The position numbers and the translations under genes were made by a program. From assembly GCA_964445985.1 (NCBI GenBank), contig CAYUMU010000050.1, forward strand, positions 1 through 50,302: a stretch of DNA of 50,302 nucleotides, given 5' to 3'. The notes beneath the pieces were generated by a model. The model did no database searches, had not been told where the DNA came from, and saw nothing but the letters and a program-made list of their open reading frames with translations. Source of the stretch: CAYUMU01 sp964445985 (GTDB lineage Bacteria > Planctomycetota > Planctomycetia > Pirellulales > S012-138). Positions 1-8,942 of this stretch are shown in pieces (position 1 is the first letter of the stretch; every line of letters begins with the position of its first letter).

Positions 1-2227
1 CCCCCGGCTGCCGGTCAGGACGCGCCTGATGGGCATAAACGCGGATCACGGTCCAGGCCATTCGCGGGGCTTGAGCGGCACGTACATCCCCGATCAGGCC
101 CCTCTCCAAGCGGCCATCGGCGTCGCCCAGGGCGTTTTGCAACCTTTGCCGCTCGGCCTGCATGGGGGCCGCCATGGGTTTGCTGGCCGCGGCGGGCGCG
201 CCGGGCTCTCGGGCAGCGCGTAGCGCCTGCGCGTCGGCCACCGGCTCCGCAAGTTTTTCTGCTTGAACGCCCAAATGGTTGGCACGATTTGGCAGCGGAG
301 CTGGCTCCACCCGAGCTTCCTTAGCCGGGACTGCATCCTCAATGGCCTCGGCTGGCGGCGGCTCCGCGGCCGCTTGGGGTAGGGCGGGGGCATTCATGGG
401 CAAGGCAAAGCCTTCCGCGGCGTCAACGCCCGGCGCGCCTGCCCGACGCATGGCTCCCAAGTTTCGCATGCCCCCACCGAAGGCCGCGGCCCGTTCTTCT
501 TGTGGCGTGGGCAAGGTCAACGCCAGCACGCGACGGCCGGCGTCGCCATGTTCGGCCAGAAACTTCTCGGTTCGCACAAAGGCGAATTTTCTCCAACCCT
601 GCGTGCCCAACAATAGGTCCACGGCCAGCGGGGCTTCTTCGTTTTGCGGATCCAGATAAACATGGGCGTCGGCCAGTTCACGCACATCGGCTTCGAGCAG
701 CACCATCACGGGGAGTCGCGGTGATTGCTCGCGTTTGTCGATCATCTCCAGCACGCTTTCGTCGGTGACGGTCACGCCCACCACGGCGCCAACCGGCTTG
801 CCGTCTTGGTCCTTGGTTTTCAAAGTCAAGCGAACCTTGTCGCCCGGCACATACTGTTGCTTATCCAACTCCATTTCGATGGCAACTTCGTGCGCGGGGC
901 GGCGGAAGATCAAGCGCTCCGCCACCGGCAAGCCCTGAGCATCCCACAGCGTGGCGATCAGCACGCCATCGACCTCGCGCGGCGGGGTTAGTTCAATATC
1001 CACTGCTTTTCCTACCGAGAGTTCCTGCTCGAGCGATGCCTTTTCGACTTCCTTTTGACTGAGCGTGACGCGGTACTTGCCCTCGGTTGTCGCGGCCACC
1101 GAGAGGGGAATGGTTTCACCCGCCTCGTAAACAAGCTTCGGCGACGACAACACAGCGCCTTGGCTGGCAAGCTCTGGCAAGGGGTACGTGGTTTTGATGC
1201 CCGAGGGCTCGGTGATCTTGAGGGTGTAAGTTTCGCCGGCCTTGGGGGTGAAGGCAAACCGGCCGCGGCCTTCGTGCTCGGTGCGGAATTCAGCGACTTT
1301 TTCACCTTGGCTATCGACCACCATGCCTTGCAAATCGGCCGGCTTCTTGGCTGGCGTTTTTGCTTCGAGATACACGCGGCCCGGCAATCCGGCGACCAGC
1401 GTTCCCCCTTCGGCAAACATGTTCAGATCAACCGTCTGCAACAAGATGGGTATCGTTTTGCTGGCGGTTTCCACCGCGCCGCCATCGTCGATGACCAGAG
1501 CCAGCGTGCCTTCGCCGCGAGCTATTTGTTCTGGCAGTTGGAAACGGACTTCGCAGTTGCCTTCGGCGTTGATGCTCGCGTTGCCGCGATACACTTCTTG
1601 TTCATCCACGCGGGCGATCACCGTCACCGGGGCTCCGGCGGGAATGCCGCCTTCGGCCCGCTCGGTATGCAGCGTGGCGGCCACCTCATCGCCCGGCCCG
1701 TAGCCATCGCGGATAAACACAATTTGGTTCTTGAGCCTCGGAGCGCGGTACGCCCTAACATCGAACTTGCGTTCAGCGGGCGGATATCCGGTCCAGGGGT
1801 AGGTGACCTTGATTTTGTATTCGCCGCCGGCCTGCTCGGCGGGGATCACCCACTGCATGCCAAGCACGCTGTCTTCGGGCTGGGTCATGCCTTGGGCAAT
1901 CTCGTCTCCCTTGGGTCCGACGATTTGGTAGTTGGCCTGCATTGCCTGGTTGGCTGGCTTGTGGCTCGAAGCATCGAGAACAACCCCGCGAAAATAGGCG
2001 GTTTCACCCGGCTTGTAGACCTGCTTGTCGGTGGCCACGTAGGTAAGAAAGCGTGCCTCGCCACCCAGGATATCGGTCTTGGCCACGGCTACCTTTTGCG
2101 TGGGATCAAACCGGGGGGCTGGTTCGGGCGGCTTTTCCGCCACGGCCAGAGAAAGACAAAACGCCAGGCCTGTTGTTCCTAACAGAGCCGGCACGGCAAT
2201 CCGTGTTTGTCGCCAGCGAGACATCAT
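1..2227 (-). CDS. Alpha-2-macroglobulin-like exported protein (MG2 domain), 5' part only
   Basis: The frame stays open from the ATG at 2227 to the left edge, giving 742 residues without a stop; the C-terminal part lies outside. Residues 1-30 form a signal peptide (basic start, hydrophobic core, then AVAEKPP). Residues 60-155 contain the MG2-type signature KQVYKPGETAYFRG followed by beta-sandwich sequence, and another macroglobulin-like segment (QQYVPGDKVRLTLKTK, then VTDESVLEMIDKREQSP) lies near 455-560. The remainder is Ala/Pro-rich. This is the architecture of bacterial alpha-2-macroglobulin-like proteins, thought to act as envelope protease traps, but the thioester/TED region, if present, would be outside the window, so trap function cannot be judged. 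The start is supported by a strong AGAGGAGG five bases upstream; a second ATG follows at once. It appears monocistronic, with about 400 bases of non-coding DNA upstream. Confidence 0.8.
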   Translation of the reverse strand, partial: MMSRWRQTRIAVPALLGTTGLAFCLSLAVAEKPPEPAPRFDPTQKVAVAKTDILGGEARFLTYVATDKQVYKPGETAYFRGVVLDASSHKPANQAMQANYQIVGPKGDEIAQGMTQPEDSVLGMQWVIPAEQAGGEYKIKVTYPWTGYPPAERKFDVRAYRAPRLKNQIVFIRDGYGPGDEVAATLHTERAEGGIPAGAPVTVIARVDEQEVYRGNASINAEGNCEVRFQLPEQIARGEGTLALVIDDGGAVETASKTIPILLQTVDLNMFAEGGTLVAGLPGRVYLEAKTPAKKPADLQGMVVDSQGEKVAEFRTEHEGRGRFAFTPKAGETYTLKITEPSGIKTTYPLPELASQGAVLSSPKLVYEAGETIPLSVAATTEGKYRVTLSQKEVEKASLEQELSVGKAVDIELTPPREVDGVLIATLWDAQGLPVAERLIFRRPAHEVAIEMELDKQQYVPGDKVRLTLKTKDQDGKPVGAVVGVTVTDESVLEMIDKREQSPRLPVMVLLEADVRELADAHVYLDPQNEEAPLAVDLLLGTQGWRKFAFVRTEKFLAEHGDAGRRVLALTLPTPQEERAAAFGGGMRNLGAMRRAGAPGVDAAEGFALPMNAPALPQAAAEPPPAEAIEDAVPAKEARVEPAPLPNRANHLGVQAEKLAEPVADAQALRAAREPGAPAAASKPMAAPMQAERQRLQNALGDADGRLERGLIGDVRAAQAPRMAWTVIRVYAHQARPDRQPG

Positions 2228-2633
2228 TTGAACCTCCTCTAAGCGGGGGAGAGCGCTCCACGCCCACAGACTTGCGGCGGGAGGCGAAAGCCAGACAGGA
2301 TTCTGGAGTTACGGCTGCACATCGAGCCTCGGCCAATGTAACCGCCATGGCGCAGCCACGTAAAATGCCGCCGAAAAATGGCAGGTACTCCCCCTAGGAC
2401 GCTCTCGGGTGGCGAACAGTTCCCAATCCCAAGAAAAAAAGGTGCAACAGCCCGCCCAAGCACAACAGGGAACCGGTTCTCTCAGGGGAGCGGCAGCCAA
2501 GATGGGGAGAAGTGAACGGCCGAGATGCCGGGCGCAAGCCTGGCGCGCAGACGCGGAACCGGCCGCGCACTTTGGCCTTACCCAGCTTACCGCCGCCGGC
2601 AGGATTGGCGACGGCAAATTGGCAGTGGTGGGA
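2228..2633. other. Intergenic stretch, no gene seen
   Basis: About 400 bases between the E2 gene and the macroglobulin-like gene, both on the minus strand. It must hold the promoter of the macroglobulin-like gene. Short open frames here lack a Shine-Dalgarno sequence or recognisable products. I see no convincing terminator. Confidence 0.5.
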
Positions 2634-4028
2634 CTACGGGGCCAGTAGTAACCGACCTGGCGATTCCAGGTAGCTGATCACATCGTTCAAGAACCGCGCG
2701 GCGGTGGCGCCATCGACCAGGCGGTGATCGTACGACAAACTGAGCGGCATCATCAGCCGAATTTGAATGTTGTCGTCCTTCACCACCGGTGTCTTCCGGC
2801 TGCGGCCCACCAGCAAGATGCCAACTTCCGGATAGTTGATAATGGGGGTGGAGTATTGCCCACCCACGGCGCCCATATTGCTGATCGTGAACGTGCCGCC
2901 GCGGAGGTCTTCGATCGCAAAGCGGAAATTGCGAGCGTTGGTCGCCATGCTCGTTAACGACTGGGCGATCTGCGGGATGCTGATCTTATCCACATCGCGC
3001 ATCACCGGCACGACCAGCCCTCGTTCGGTGTCGACCGCCACCCCTAAGTTCACGTAGTTCTTGTAGACAATTTGCTTGTTATCGAGATCAAGCGTGGCGT
3101 TGAGGTCGGGGTTTTGTTTGAGCGAGAGGGCCACGGCCTTCATGACGAACGACATCATGGTGAGCTTCACGTCGCCCACGTAGTCGGCCATGCTCCCTTT
3201 GCGAATCCGCTCCAACTCGGTGATATCGGCGTCGTCGAAGTTGGTCACGTGCGGAATGGTGGTCGCCGAGCGGGCCATGTTGACCGCGATCGTTTCCCGA
3301 ATCTTGGTCAGCGGCGCCCGACGCACCGAGCCGTAGTTGTCGCGATCGGCCGTGCCCTGGCTGACCGCTGGCCCCGACGAGGTCTTCGTGGTGGCAGGTG
3401 CTTTGGGCTGGCTTGGCCCCGGAATCGAGGGCATGCGGTTCGAGGAAAGCAGCGAACGGACCGCTTCTTTCACGTCCTCTTTGGTGATGCGACCGTTGGC
3501 GCCCGAGCCTTCTACCTGGCGAATATCCACGCCCAACTCGCGGGCATAACGCCGCGTATCGGGGCTGGCCGGCGGCGGAACTTCGCTCTCGGCCTCATCT
3601 TCGGCCGCAACAGCTAACCGCGGCGCGGTCGCCTCTTTGGGCTCGGATTTGGGTTCCGATTTTGGTTTGGCCGCCGGTTCTTCCTTGGCTTTGGGCTCTT
3701 CTTTGGCGGGCTTACTTTCCGAGGACTTTTCTTCTTCTGCTTCCTTTTCGGCCGGCGTTTCGGCAGTACTCTCTTCGGATCCGTTGCTGTCGCCCGCTTC
3801 GATGGTTGCCAACAGGCCGCCCACGGGCACCGTATCGCCCTTCTTGACGTGAATTTTCTTGACCACGCCCGCCACGGGACAGGGAACCGGCACGACCGCC
3901 TTGTCGGTTTCTAGTTCGAGAAAATCCTGGTCGGCTTCCACGTGGTCGCCTTCGGCCACGAGCACATCGACCACACCGCCCTCTTCGATTCCGTCGCCCA
4001 GGTCGGGCAGCTTGAACTCAGTAGCCAT
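2634..4028 (-). CDS. pdhC: Dihydrolipoamide acyltransferase (E2) of a 2-oxoacid dehydrogenase complex, probably pyruvate dehydrogenase
   Basis: 464-residue E2 core enzyme that moves the acyl group from lipoyl-lysine to CoA in the cytoplasm. Domains in order: one N-terminal lipoyl domain (residues 1-78, lipoyl-lysine K43 in ETDKAVV); a long Glu/Lys/Pro/Ala-rich hinge (about 80-140); the E1/E3-binding domain (about 145-185, RRYARELGVDI and GRITKEDV); a second hinge; and the catalytic acetyltransferase domain (about 235-464) with the active-site motif DHRLVDG (H435, D439). The frame runs 40 codons further upstream, but the family consensus starts at MATEFKLPDLGDG, so the ATG at 4028 is chosen. 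No E1 or E3 gene is adjacent, so the substrate (pyruvate or branched-chain 2-oxoacid) is inferred; the symbol is by family resemblance. Confidence 0.88.
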   Translation of the reverse strand: MATEFKLPDLGDGIEEGGVVDVLVAEGDHVEADQDFLELETDKAVVPVPCPVAGVVKKIHVKKGDTVPVGGLLATIEAGDSNGSEESTAETPAEKEAEEEKSSESKPAKEEPKAKEEPAAKPKSEPKSEPKEATAPRLAVAAEDEAESEVPPPASPDTRRYARELGVDIRQVEGSGANGRITKEDVKEAVRSLLSSNRMPSIPGPSQPKAPATTKTSSGPAVSQGTADRDNYGSVRRAPLTKIRETIAVNMARSATTIPHVTNFDDADITELERIRKGSMADYVGDVKLTMMSFVMKAVALSLKQNPDLNATLDLDNKQIVYKNYVNLGVAVDTERGLVVPVMRDVDKISIPQIAQSLTSMATNARNFRFAIEDLRGGTFTISNMGAVGGQYSTPIINYPEVGILLVGRSRKTPVVKDDNIQIRLMMPLSLSYDHRLVDGATAARFLNDVISYLESPGRLLLAP

Positions 4029-4285
4029 GGATATCTTCTTGCCAGCCAGACGAATAGGTAGTTCTTGATAGGTAGCCAGTTGTGGGAGGGCTGTTTGCCT
4101 GCCGGGCTCGCTACCGAAAGTGCCAATGGTAAACCGATTATTGTACACCGCAACCGGCTCTGCACAGCCCCCCGTGGGGCCGGCAATTCTGCGGTGGGAA
4201 AATTTCTCGGGAACCGTGCCAGCCTTCCAGCGTGGCCAAGCAGCCTAGACGCCCCCCTAAGGCCGAAAAAGCTCTTGGTTGCGCG

Positions 4286-4639
4286 TCAAGAACGGGGTTG
4301 CGCTTCCCGCAGCACAACCTTGGCTAAGAAATAGCTTGCCGCGGCCAGCAAGAGAAATATCGCCGCGGCGATCATCAGGAAGGTGCCCGAAAGTTCGATG
4401 ACGCTTGCCGAGGCAATCCAATCATCACCCTGTTGCTGCCAGGTTGGCTGGGTGAAAATCAATAACGAACTGCCATCCCATTGGATGGCATCGATCTGGT
4501 TCGGTGGAGCAACGACAACCAGCCCATACAAGACGAACAACACCGTCGGGCAGACGAACGCAGCCAACCAGGGCAACTTTTTGAGCAGAGAAGCAGACCA
4601 AAGCGGCAAGGTTCGCTTTACGGTCGGTTCAGCAGGCAT
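4286..4639 (-). CDS. Small two-helix membrane protein, unknown function
   Basis: 117 residues. Two hydrophobic segments are visible: about residues 22-42 (LAAFVCPTVLFVLYGLVVV) and about 85-108 (GTFLMIAAAIFLLLAAASYF), separated by a polar region of some 40 residues and followed by a short basic tail. I recognise no family. The ATG at 4639 is preferred because the upstream part of the frame, beginning with TTG at 4744, runs through the terminator at 4650-4699 of the preceding gene. It could have its own promoter or be read at low level from upstream. Confidence 0.6.
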   Translation of the reverse strand: MPAEPTVKRTLPLWSASLLKKLPWLAAFVCPTVLFVLYGLVVVAPPNQIDAIQWDGSSLLIFTQPTWQQQGDDWIASASVIELSGTFLMIAAAIFLLLAAASYFLAKVVLREAQPRS

Positions 4640-4649
4640 GTAGTGCCCC

Positions 4650-4699
4650 AAAACAAAATAACCCGACTGAGGCCTTTTTGGGGCGGGGTCAGCCGGGTA
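4650..4699 (-). terminator. Rho-independent terminator of the prenyltransferase-repeat gene
   Basis: On the minus strand a 10-bp stem (plus-strand arms 4661-4670 and 4690-4699, one G-U pair) closes a G/C-rich loop and is followed by the U-rich tract TATTTTGTTTT (plus strand 4650-4660). It lies about 50 bases after the stop at 4749. Confidence 0.75.
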
Positions 4700-4748
4700 A
4701 GAAGTAAGGATATTATTGGCCAGACTCCCAGGAAAACAAGGCAAAACT

Positions 4749-5801
4749 TTACCGCTGGTAAATCGGCAAGTAGGCGTTTTCCAACTGGAGCATCGTTAAG
4801 TTGAGCGCCGAAACGTAAATCGGGCCAATGTTTCCGCTCCAATACCCCTCGGCTGATTGCTCCTTGAGCACTTTACCGTGCATGTTTTTGCGGAATTCTT
4901 CCCAATCTTTGCCGGCCATGCGGTACAGGGCCTGGCTGTAGTAGTAATACGTGTAGTGCCAGTGCCCAAAGGCGTTGCGGGGGTTGTTGACGTCGAACAG
5001 GTTGCGTTTGCAGAAGTCGAGCAGCTTGTTCACGTAGTCGCTCTTGTACTCGCCCGCGTTGAACAGGCAGGCCACGGCCGCGGCGGTGATGGCGGGCCGG
5101 CTGCTCCCCCGGTTTTTGGAGCTATAGCAGATACCGCCGTCGGGCATGGTGCAGTCGTGAATGTACTTCACGGCCTTTTCGATGCCTTCGCGGGGTACGG
5201 GAATACCAGCGTTGCGGCAGCCGCGCAAGCCCTGAACCTGGGTAACGGTGGTCGATCCTTCGTCGAAATTGCCGCCGTCTTTCGCGCTGACATATCCCCA
5301 GCCGCCCGCGGGCGTTTGGGCCTTGATGCAAAAATCGACCGCCTTGGTCAACACCTCGGTCAGCCGTTTGCGACGCTGCATATCTTCTTCTTCGCCCAAC
5401 ACTTGGGAAAGAAACAGCATCGAGAAGCCGTGCCCATAGGTGTAGCGGTGATCGTTGATCTCGCCGATTAGTCCGTTGGCCTTGGTTTGAGCCATCAGGT
5501 AATCGGTGGCCCGGCGCAGCGATTCGGCGTATTTGCCTTGGGTGGTGGTCGAGCCTTCGGCGAGCAGGGCAATGCCGGCCAGGGCGGTCATCGGCACGCG
5601 ATACTGGTTCTGGGCGTCCCAGCGTCCGACGCGGCTTTGGCTCTTGGCCACCCAGTCCAATCCCCGTTCCACTGCACTTTTGACCTTGGGATCCATCGCG
5701 GCGCGGGCGCGACGAGGGCCAGCGCCGACGAACCATCCGGTTCCGAGAGAGGCGGCGGCGAGGGTTGTCAGGGCCTGACGACGGCTGAGTCCGTCTGGCA
5801 T
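4749..5801 (-). CDS. Tat-exported prenyltransferase/squalene-oxidase repeat protein
   Basis: 350 residues. The N-terminus is a twin-arginine signal (SRRQALTTLAAASLG at residues 6-20, cleavage near ARAAMD). The mature part is an alpha/alpha-toroid of the terpene-cyclase/prenyltransferase type, with repeat signatures such as GGWGY and DGGICY and helices ending in internal-repeat positions. I see no DxDD or similar cyclase acid motif, so enzyme activity is doubtful; planctomycetes carry many such proteins of unknown role. The start at 5801 is supported by AAGGAG eight bases upstream. It is monocistronic, followed by a strong terminator. Confidence 0.8.
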   Translation of the reverse strand: MPDGLSRRQALTTLAAASLGTGWFVGAGPRRARAAMDPKVKSAVERGLDWVAKSQSRVGRWDAQNQYRVPMTALAGIALLAEGSTTTQGKYAESLRRATDYLMAQTKANGLIGEINDHRYTYGHGFSMLFLSQVLGEEEDMQRRKRLTEVLTKAVDFCIKAQTPAGGWGYVSAKDGGNFDEGSTTVTQVQGLRGCRNAGIPVPREGIEKAVKYIHDCTMPDGGICYSSKNRGSSRPAITAAAVACLFNAGEYKSDYVNKLLDFCKRNLFDVNNPRNAFGHWHYTYYYYSQALYRMAGKDWEEFRKNMHGKVLKEQSAEGYWSGNIGPIYVSALNLTMLQLENAYLPIYQR

Positions 5802-6113
5802 GGTCCGGCTCCTTTCCGCCCGAGGGGCGGGAATAAACAAACAAGACGGGTGGCGATTGCTACGCAGATAGCGGGTGGCTACCGAGGTTAGGTCGCATCG
5901 CAACAGCAAAAGTTCATTGGTTCTGCCAGGATTATGGTCGCAGCGAAGCAGAAATCAGTTCAACTACTCCCCAGGGCACGGCCGCCATTCGGCGCAAACC
6001 ATTATATCGCAATGACGTAGGATTGCACACCGCCAAGAGGTTGCTCTCGGGGTGCATCCCAAAAATGGTCCGCAAAATCCGCGCGGCTAATAGAGCGGCC
6101 CGTGGAAGCAGGT
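5802..6113. other. Intergenic stretch, no gene seen
   Basis: 312 bases between the stop of the aminotransferase and the start of the prenyltransferase-repeat gene, both on the minus strand. It should hold the latter's promoter. No RNA gene, repeat or clear hairpin was recognised. Confidence 0.5.
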
Positions 6114-7376
6114 TCAGGCAAGGAAGGGCGTTTCGAGCCGATACTTGGGATGGCTGTCGAGGTACTTCTGAACCCGATCTTTTCTGGAAAAAGCCTCGGG
6201 CAAAAAAGCCAGCGCCTGCCGCAGGCGTTCGTTGGGCTCGGCACAACTGAAGCGAATGAACCCCGCCCCGGCTCGGCCGAAACATTCCCCCCCCAGGCAG
6301 GCAACCCCCAGCGCGTCGTCGGCGCCTTCTAGCAGGTACATCGCCAGTCCATGCGAGGTGATACCCAGGCGGTTGCAGATGGTTTTCACATTGGGGAAAA
6401 CATAGAAGGCCCCGCCAGGCATCAGGCATTCAATGTCGTCGATCTGCCTGAGCCCTGCCGCGAGCAGCTCCACTTTCTCGCGAAAAAGCTGCATATTGCG
6501 GTCGCGCTCGGCGTTGTCGTTCATCAGGGCCGCGGCGCCCGCGGCCTGCACAAAGGGGGGTACGCACGACAACGAGGCGTTGACCAGGTTGCCCAGCAGT
6601 TTGGCGTTTTCTTCACTCGCCACGGCGTAGCCCAGTCGCCAGCCCGACATGCTGTACGACTTGCTAAACGTGTACGCGGCAATCGCTTGCGAAAACATGC
6701 CCGGCTCGGAGAGAATCGTCCGATGCTCGCCCGACCAAACCATGTGGTTATAGGGCTCGTCGCTGAACACGGCGATATTCTTACCACGAATCAGGTCGGC
6801 GATGGCCTTGAGGTCGCTGGCCGTGGAGATTCCGCCCGTGGGATTGTGGGGGCTGTTGAGAAAAATGGCTTTGGGGTGCGGATCCTGGCTGAGAAACCGC
6901 TCCACGTCGGCCAACTGAGGGCGGAACGCGTGCTCCTGCTTCAGGTCGGCAATGAACGCCCGAGCGCCACGGCTGGCAATATTGGGAAGGTAGGTAGGAA
7001 AGTAGGGGGAGAAGACCAACACCCCATCGCCCGGATCGAGAAAGAGCTGGCAAAACAGGGTTTGGAAGATCTTTGCCCCGGGGGCCACGGCAATGTTGGC
7101 CGCGGTTACGTCCAAGCCATATTCCTTACGGACCCGCTGGGCGGCGGCTTCCCGAAAGCGGGGCAGTCCGGCCGAAGGGCCGTAATGGGTTTCGTCCGAC
7201 TCGATCGCCGCCACGCCCGCCTTCTTGGCCGACGCCGTCGAGGGAAAAGGGCTGTCGCCGATTTCCAGCTCGATCACGTCTTTGCCGGCGGCCTTGAGTT
7301 GCTTGGCAACGGCCAGCACGGTGAACGCCGTCTCCACCGAGAGGGTGGAGGCGAACTGACTGTAAGACAAGGGCAT
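6114..7376 (-). CDS. Pyridoxal-phosphate aminotransferase, class I/II
   Basis: 420-residue fold-type I aminotransferase. Catalytic residues are in place: PLP lysine K239 in TFSKSYSMSGWRLGY, N178 in NSPHNPTGG, D206/Y209 in SDEPYN, R247, and a late Arg in FIRFSCAEP that would bind the substrate carboxylate. This pattern fits aspartate-type aminotransferases; the amino-acid substrate cannot be fixed from sequence. The frame extends 34 codons upstream, but that part overlaps the preceding gene, and the ATG at 7376 (MPLSYSQFAS) matches family starts. Only 26 bases separate it from the upstream hypothetical gene, so the two are probably co-transcribed. Confidence 0.85.
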   Translation of the reverse strand: MPLSYSQFASTLSVETAFTVLAVAKQLKAAGKDVIELEIGDSPFPSTASAKKAGVAAIESDETHYGPSAGLPRFREAAAQRVRKEYGLDVTAANIAVAPGAKIFQTLFCQLFLDPGDGVLVFSPYFPTYLPNIASRGARAFIADLKQEHAFRPQLADVERFLSQDPHPKAIFLNSPHNPTGGISTASDLKAIADLIRGKNIAVFSDEPYNHMVWSGEHRTILSEPGMFSQAIAAYTFSKSYSMSGWRLGYAVASEENAKLLGNLVNASLSCVPPFVQAAGAAALMNDNAERDRNMQLFREKVELLAAGLRQIDDIECLMPGGAFYVFPNVKTICNRLGITSHGLAMYLLEGADDALGVACLGGECFGRAGAGFIRFSCAEPNERLRQALAFLPEAFSRKDRVQKYLDSHPKYRLETPFLA

Positions 7377-7402
7377 GGCGGCGCGCTTTCTTGCGGATGT
7401 AT

Positions 7403-8146
7403 CTACTTCAGGGCGATGGTTTTGCGAAGCGGACTCAACATGGTTTCCACCACGCACTCCTCCACGACCTCGCGGCACGCTTTGTGCAACCGTTCCAGGG
7501 TGCTTTCAAAGGTGCTGCCCGTCTCCAAACTGCCGTACCAGCGGGCCGTAACGTAAACGCTCAATTGCTCTTCGGGATACTCGCCCGAGCGAACATGGAA
7601 TTCGCTGGTACGGGTCACAATGCTCACGCGGCATTGCATGCGGCACTCTTCGTCGAAGGTGAGCACAATCGACGGTTCGAGCCCAATCACCGAAGCGTTT
7701 TCCATTTCGGCCAACCGCTCGAAGGCCGGATTCAGGCCTAAGGCCTCGGCAATAAGTTGGTTGTGATTCCCCCGATACGTGAAATCGAAGCCATACAACA
7801 AGTCGAGCGCTTCGCAATCCAAGGGGCTGGCCGACAGCATGTAAGGGGCCAGATCAAGGATCAACCTATGCTGACGCATCGCGTCTTCGACCGAATCGGG
7901 GTTCACCATGCCCGAGCTGAGCCGCCGGGCTTCGATGGTGGTCCAACGATACTGGCCGCTCTCTTTATCTTCTTCGAGAATGAAGTCCCCCTTATCGCGG
8001 CTGTAGAAGTTCCGCATGGTGGGGTATTCCTTCTGCAGCCGCTCAAAAAAATGCAGGATGGTTTCGCGGCTCGCCGGCAGGTCCATCTCCGTACTGAGAT
8101 TCAGATTGACGTAAAAATCGTCGCATAAGGAACCGTATGGATGCAT
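7403..8146 (-). CDS. Conserved hypothetical protein, first gene of the aminotransferase operon
   Basis: 247-residue soluble protein, mixed alpha/beta by composition, with no signal peptide or transmembrane segment. I do not recognise the family. The C-terminal half has alternating beta-strand-like stretches (EEQLSVYVTARWYG, RVSIVTRTSEFHV). The ATG at 8146 has AAGGAAC eight bases upstream. It ends 26 bases before the aminotransferase start, suggesting joint expression. It diverges from the ogt gene across 131 bases. Confidence 0.65.
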   Translation of the reverse strand: MHPYGSLCDDFYVNLNLSTEMDLPASRETILHFFERLQKEYPTMRNFYSRDKGDFILEEDKESGQYRWTTIEARRLSSGMVNPDSVEDAMRQHRLILDLAPYMLSASPLDCEALDLLYGFDFTYRGNHNQLIAEALGLNPAFERLAEMENASVIGLEPSIVLTFDEECRMQCRVSIVTRTSEFHVRSGEYPEEQLSVYVTARWYGSLETGSTFESTLERLHKACREVVEECVVETMLSPLRKTIALK

Positions 8147-8277
8147 GGATAAAAGTTCCTTCCCTTTGACGCTCGTGAGATGGCATTGAGGAGCGCCGTC
8201 TGTGGCGTCTCCGCGGATTCAGTATAGAATGGGGCCGTTTCCACTGTCAAAGCCCTGCCGAGGCACGGAGTTCCGTC

Positions 8278-8877
8278 ATGCCAGCTGCGCCGCTGCCAGC
8301 AACATTGCCCCGCTTCCACAGGGCTTCCCCCCCGGCTCAATCCGACCAAGTCTATACTGTACAAGTATTTCCTAGCGAGCTCGGCTGGCAAGCCATCGCC
8401 GGATCGCCGCGGGGTTTGGCGCATCTGACCTTTGGACACCCCACTCCCGGCGAAGCTTTTGCCGCTTTATCTCAAATGGTAGGTGCTCCGCTCGAAGTAA
8501 GCGACAGGCATGCCGAGTTGGTTGCGCGCCTCCAGGATTATTGCCAGGGAAAGCGGGTAGATTTTAGCGACGTGCCGCTCATTTTTGCCGGATCTACCCC
8601 CTTTCAGCAGGCCGTCATCGCCGCGACCCGGGCGGTCCCTTACGGAAGCACCGCTACCTACGGACAGCTAGCAGCCGCTGCCGGTTCGCCCAGGGCGGCC
8701 CGCGCGGTGGGCAATATCATGGCGACGAATACCACTCCCCTGGTGGTGCCGTGCCACCGGATTGTGCCCGGCGGCAAATCGCAGCCCGGCGCCTACTCGG
8801 CAGGCGAGGGGGTTCGCACCAAATTGCGGCTGTTGGAAATGGAAGCTTTGGGCAGGATGCCAAACCAGAAAAAGTGA
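8278..8877 (+). CDS. ogt: Methylated-DNA--protein-cysteine methyltransferase (O6-alkylguanine-DNA alkyltransferase)
   Basis: 199 residues. A suicide DNA-repair protein that takes alkyl groups from O6-alkylguanine onto its own cysteine. The signature VPCHRIV carries the acceptor C159, and the helix-turn-helix part (PYGSTATYGQLAAAAGSP, then ARAVGNIM) precedes it. The N-terminal domain (about residues 25-95) is the usual poorly conserved ribonuclease-H-like part. The loop after the active site is slightly unusual (GGKSQPGAYSAGEG instead of the common GGL) but keeps the Arg-Leu-Leu-Glu helix. The ATG at 8278 has GGAG eight bases upstream. It is followed after 65 bases by an unrelated exported lactonase gene. 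Confidence 0.9.
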   Translation: MPAAPLPATLPRFHRASPPAQSDQVYTVQVFPSELGWQAIAGSPRGLAHLTFGHPTPGEAFAALSQMVGAPLEVSDRHAELVARLQDYCQGKRVDFSDVPLIFAGSTPFQQAVIAATRAVPYGSTATYGQLAAAAGSPRAARAVGNIMATNTTPLVVPCHRIVPGGKSQPGAYSAGEGVRTKLRLLEMEALGRMPNQKK

Positions 8878-8942
8878 CTGGTGCAAATCGGTTTTTTCTT
8901 ATCCTTGTTCTCTTCGAAACAACTTGCCTGCGAGTTCACACC

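Noticed and set aside
8223..8230. TATAGAAT as a -10 box for ogt
   Set aside because: No matching -35 hexamer at a usual distance could be found, so it is not listed as a promoter.
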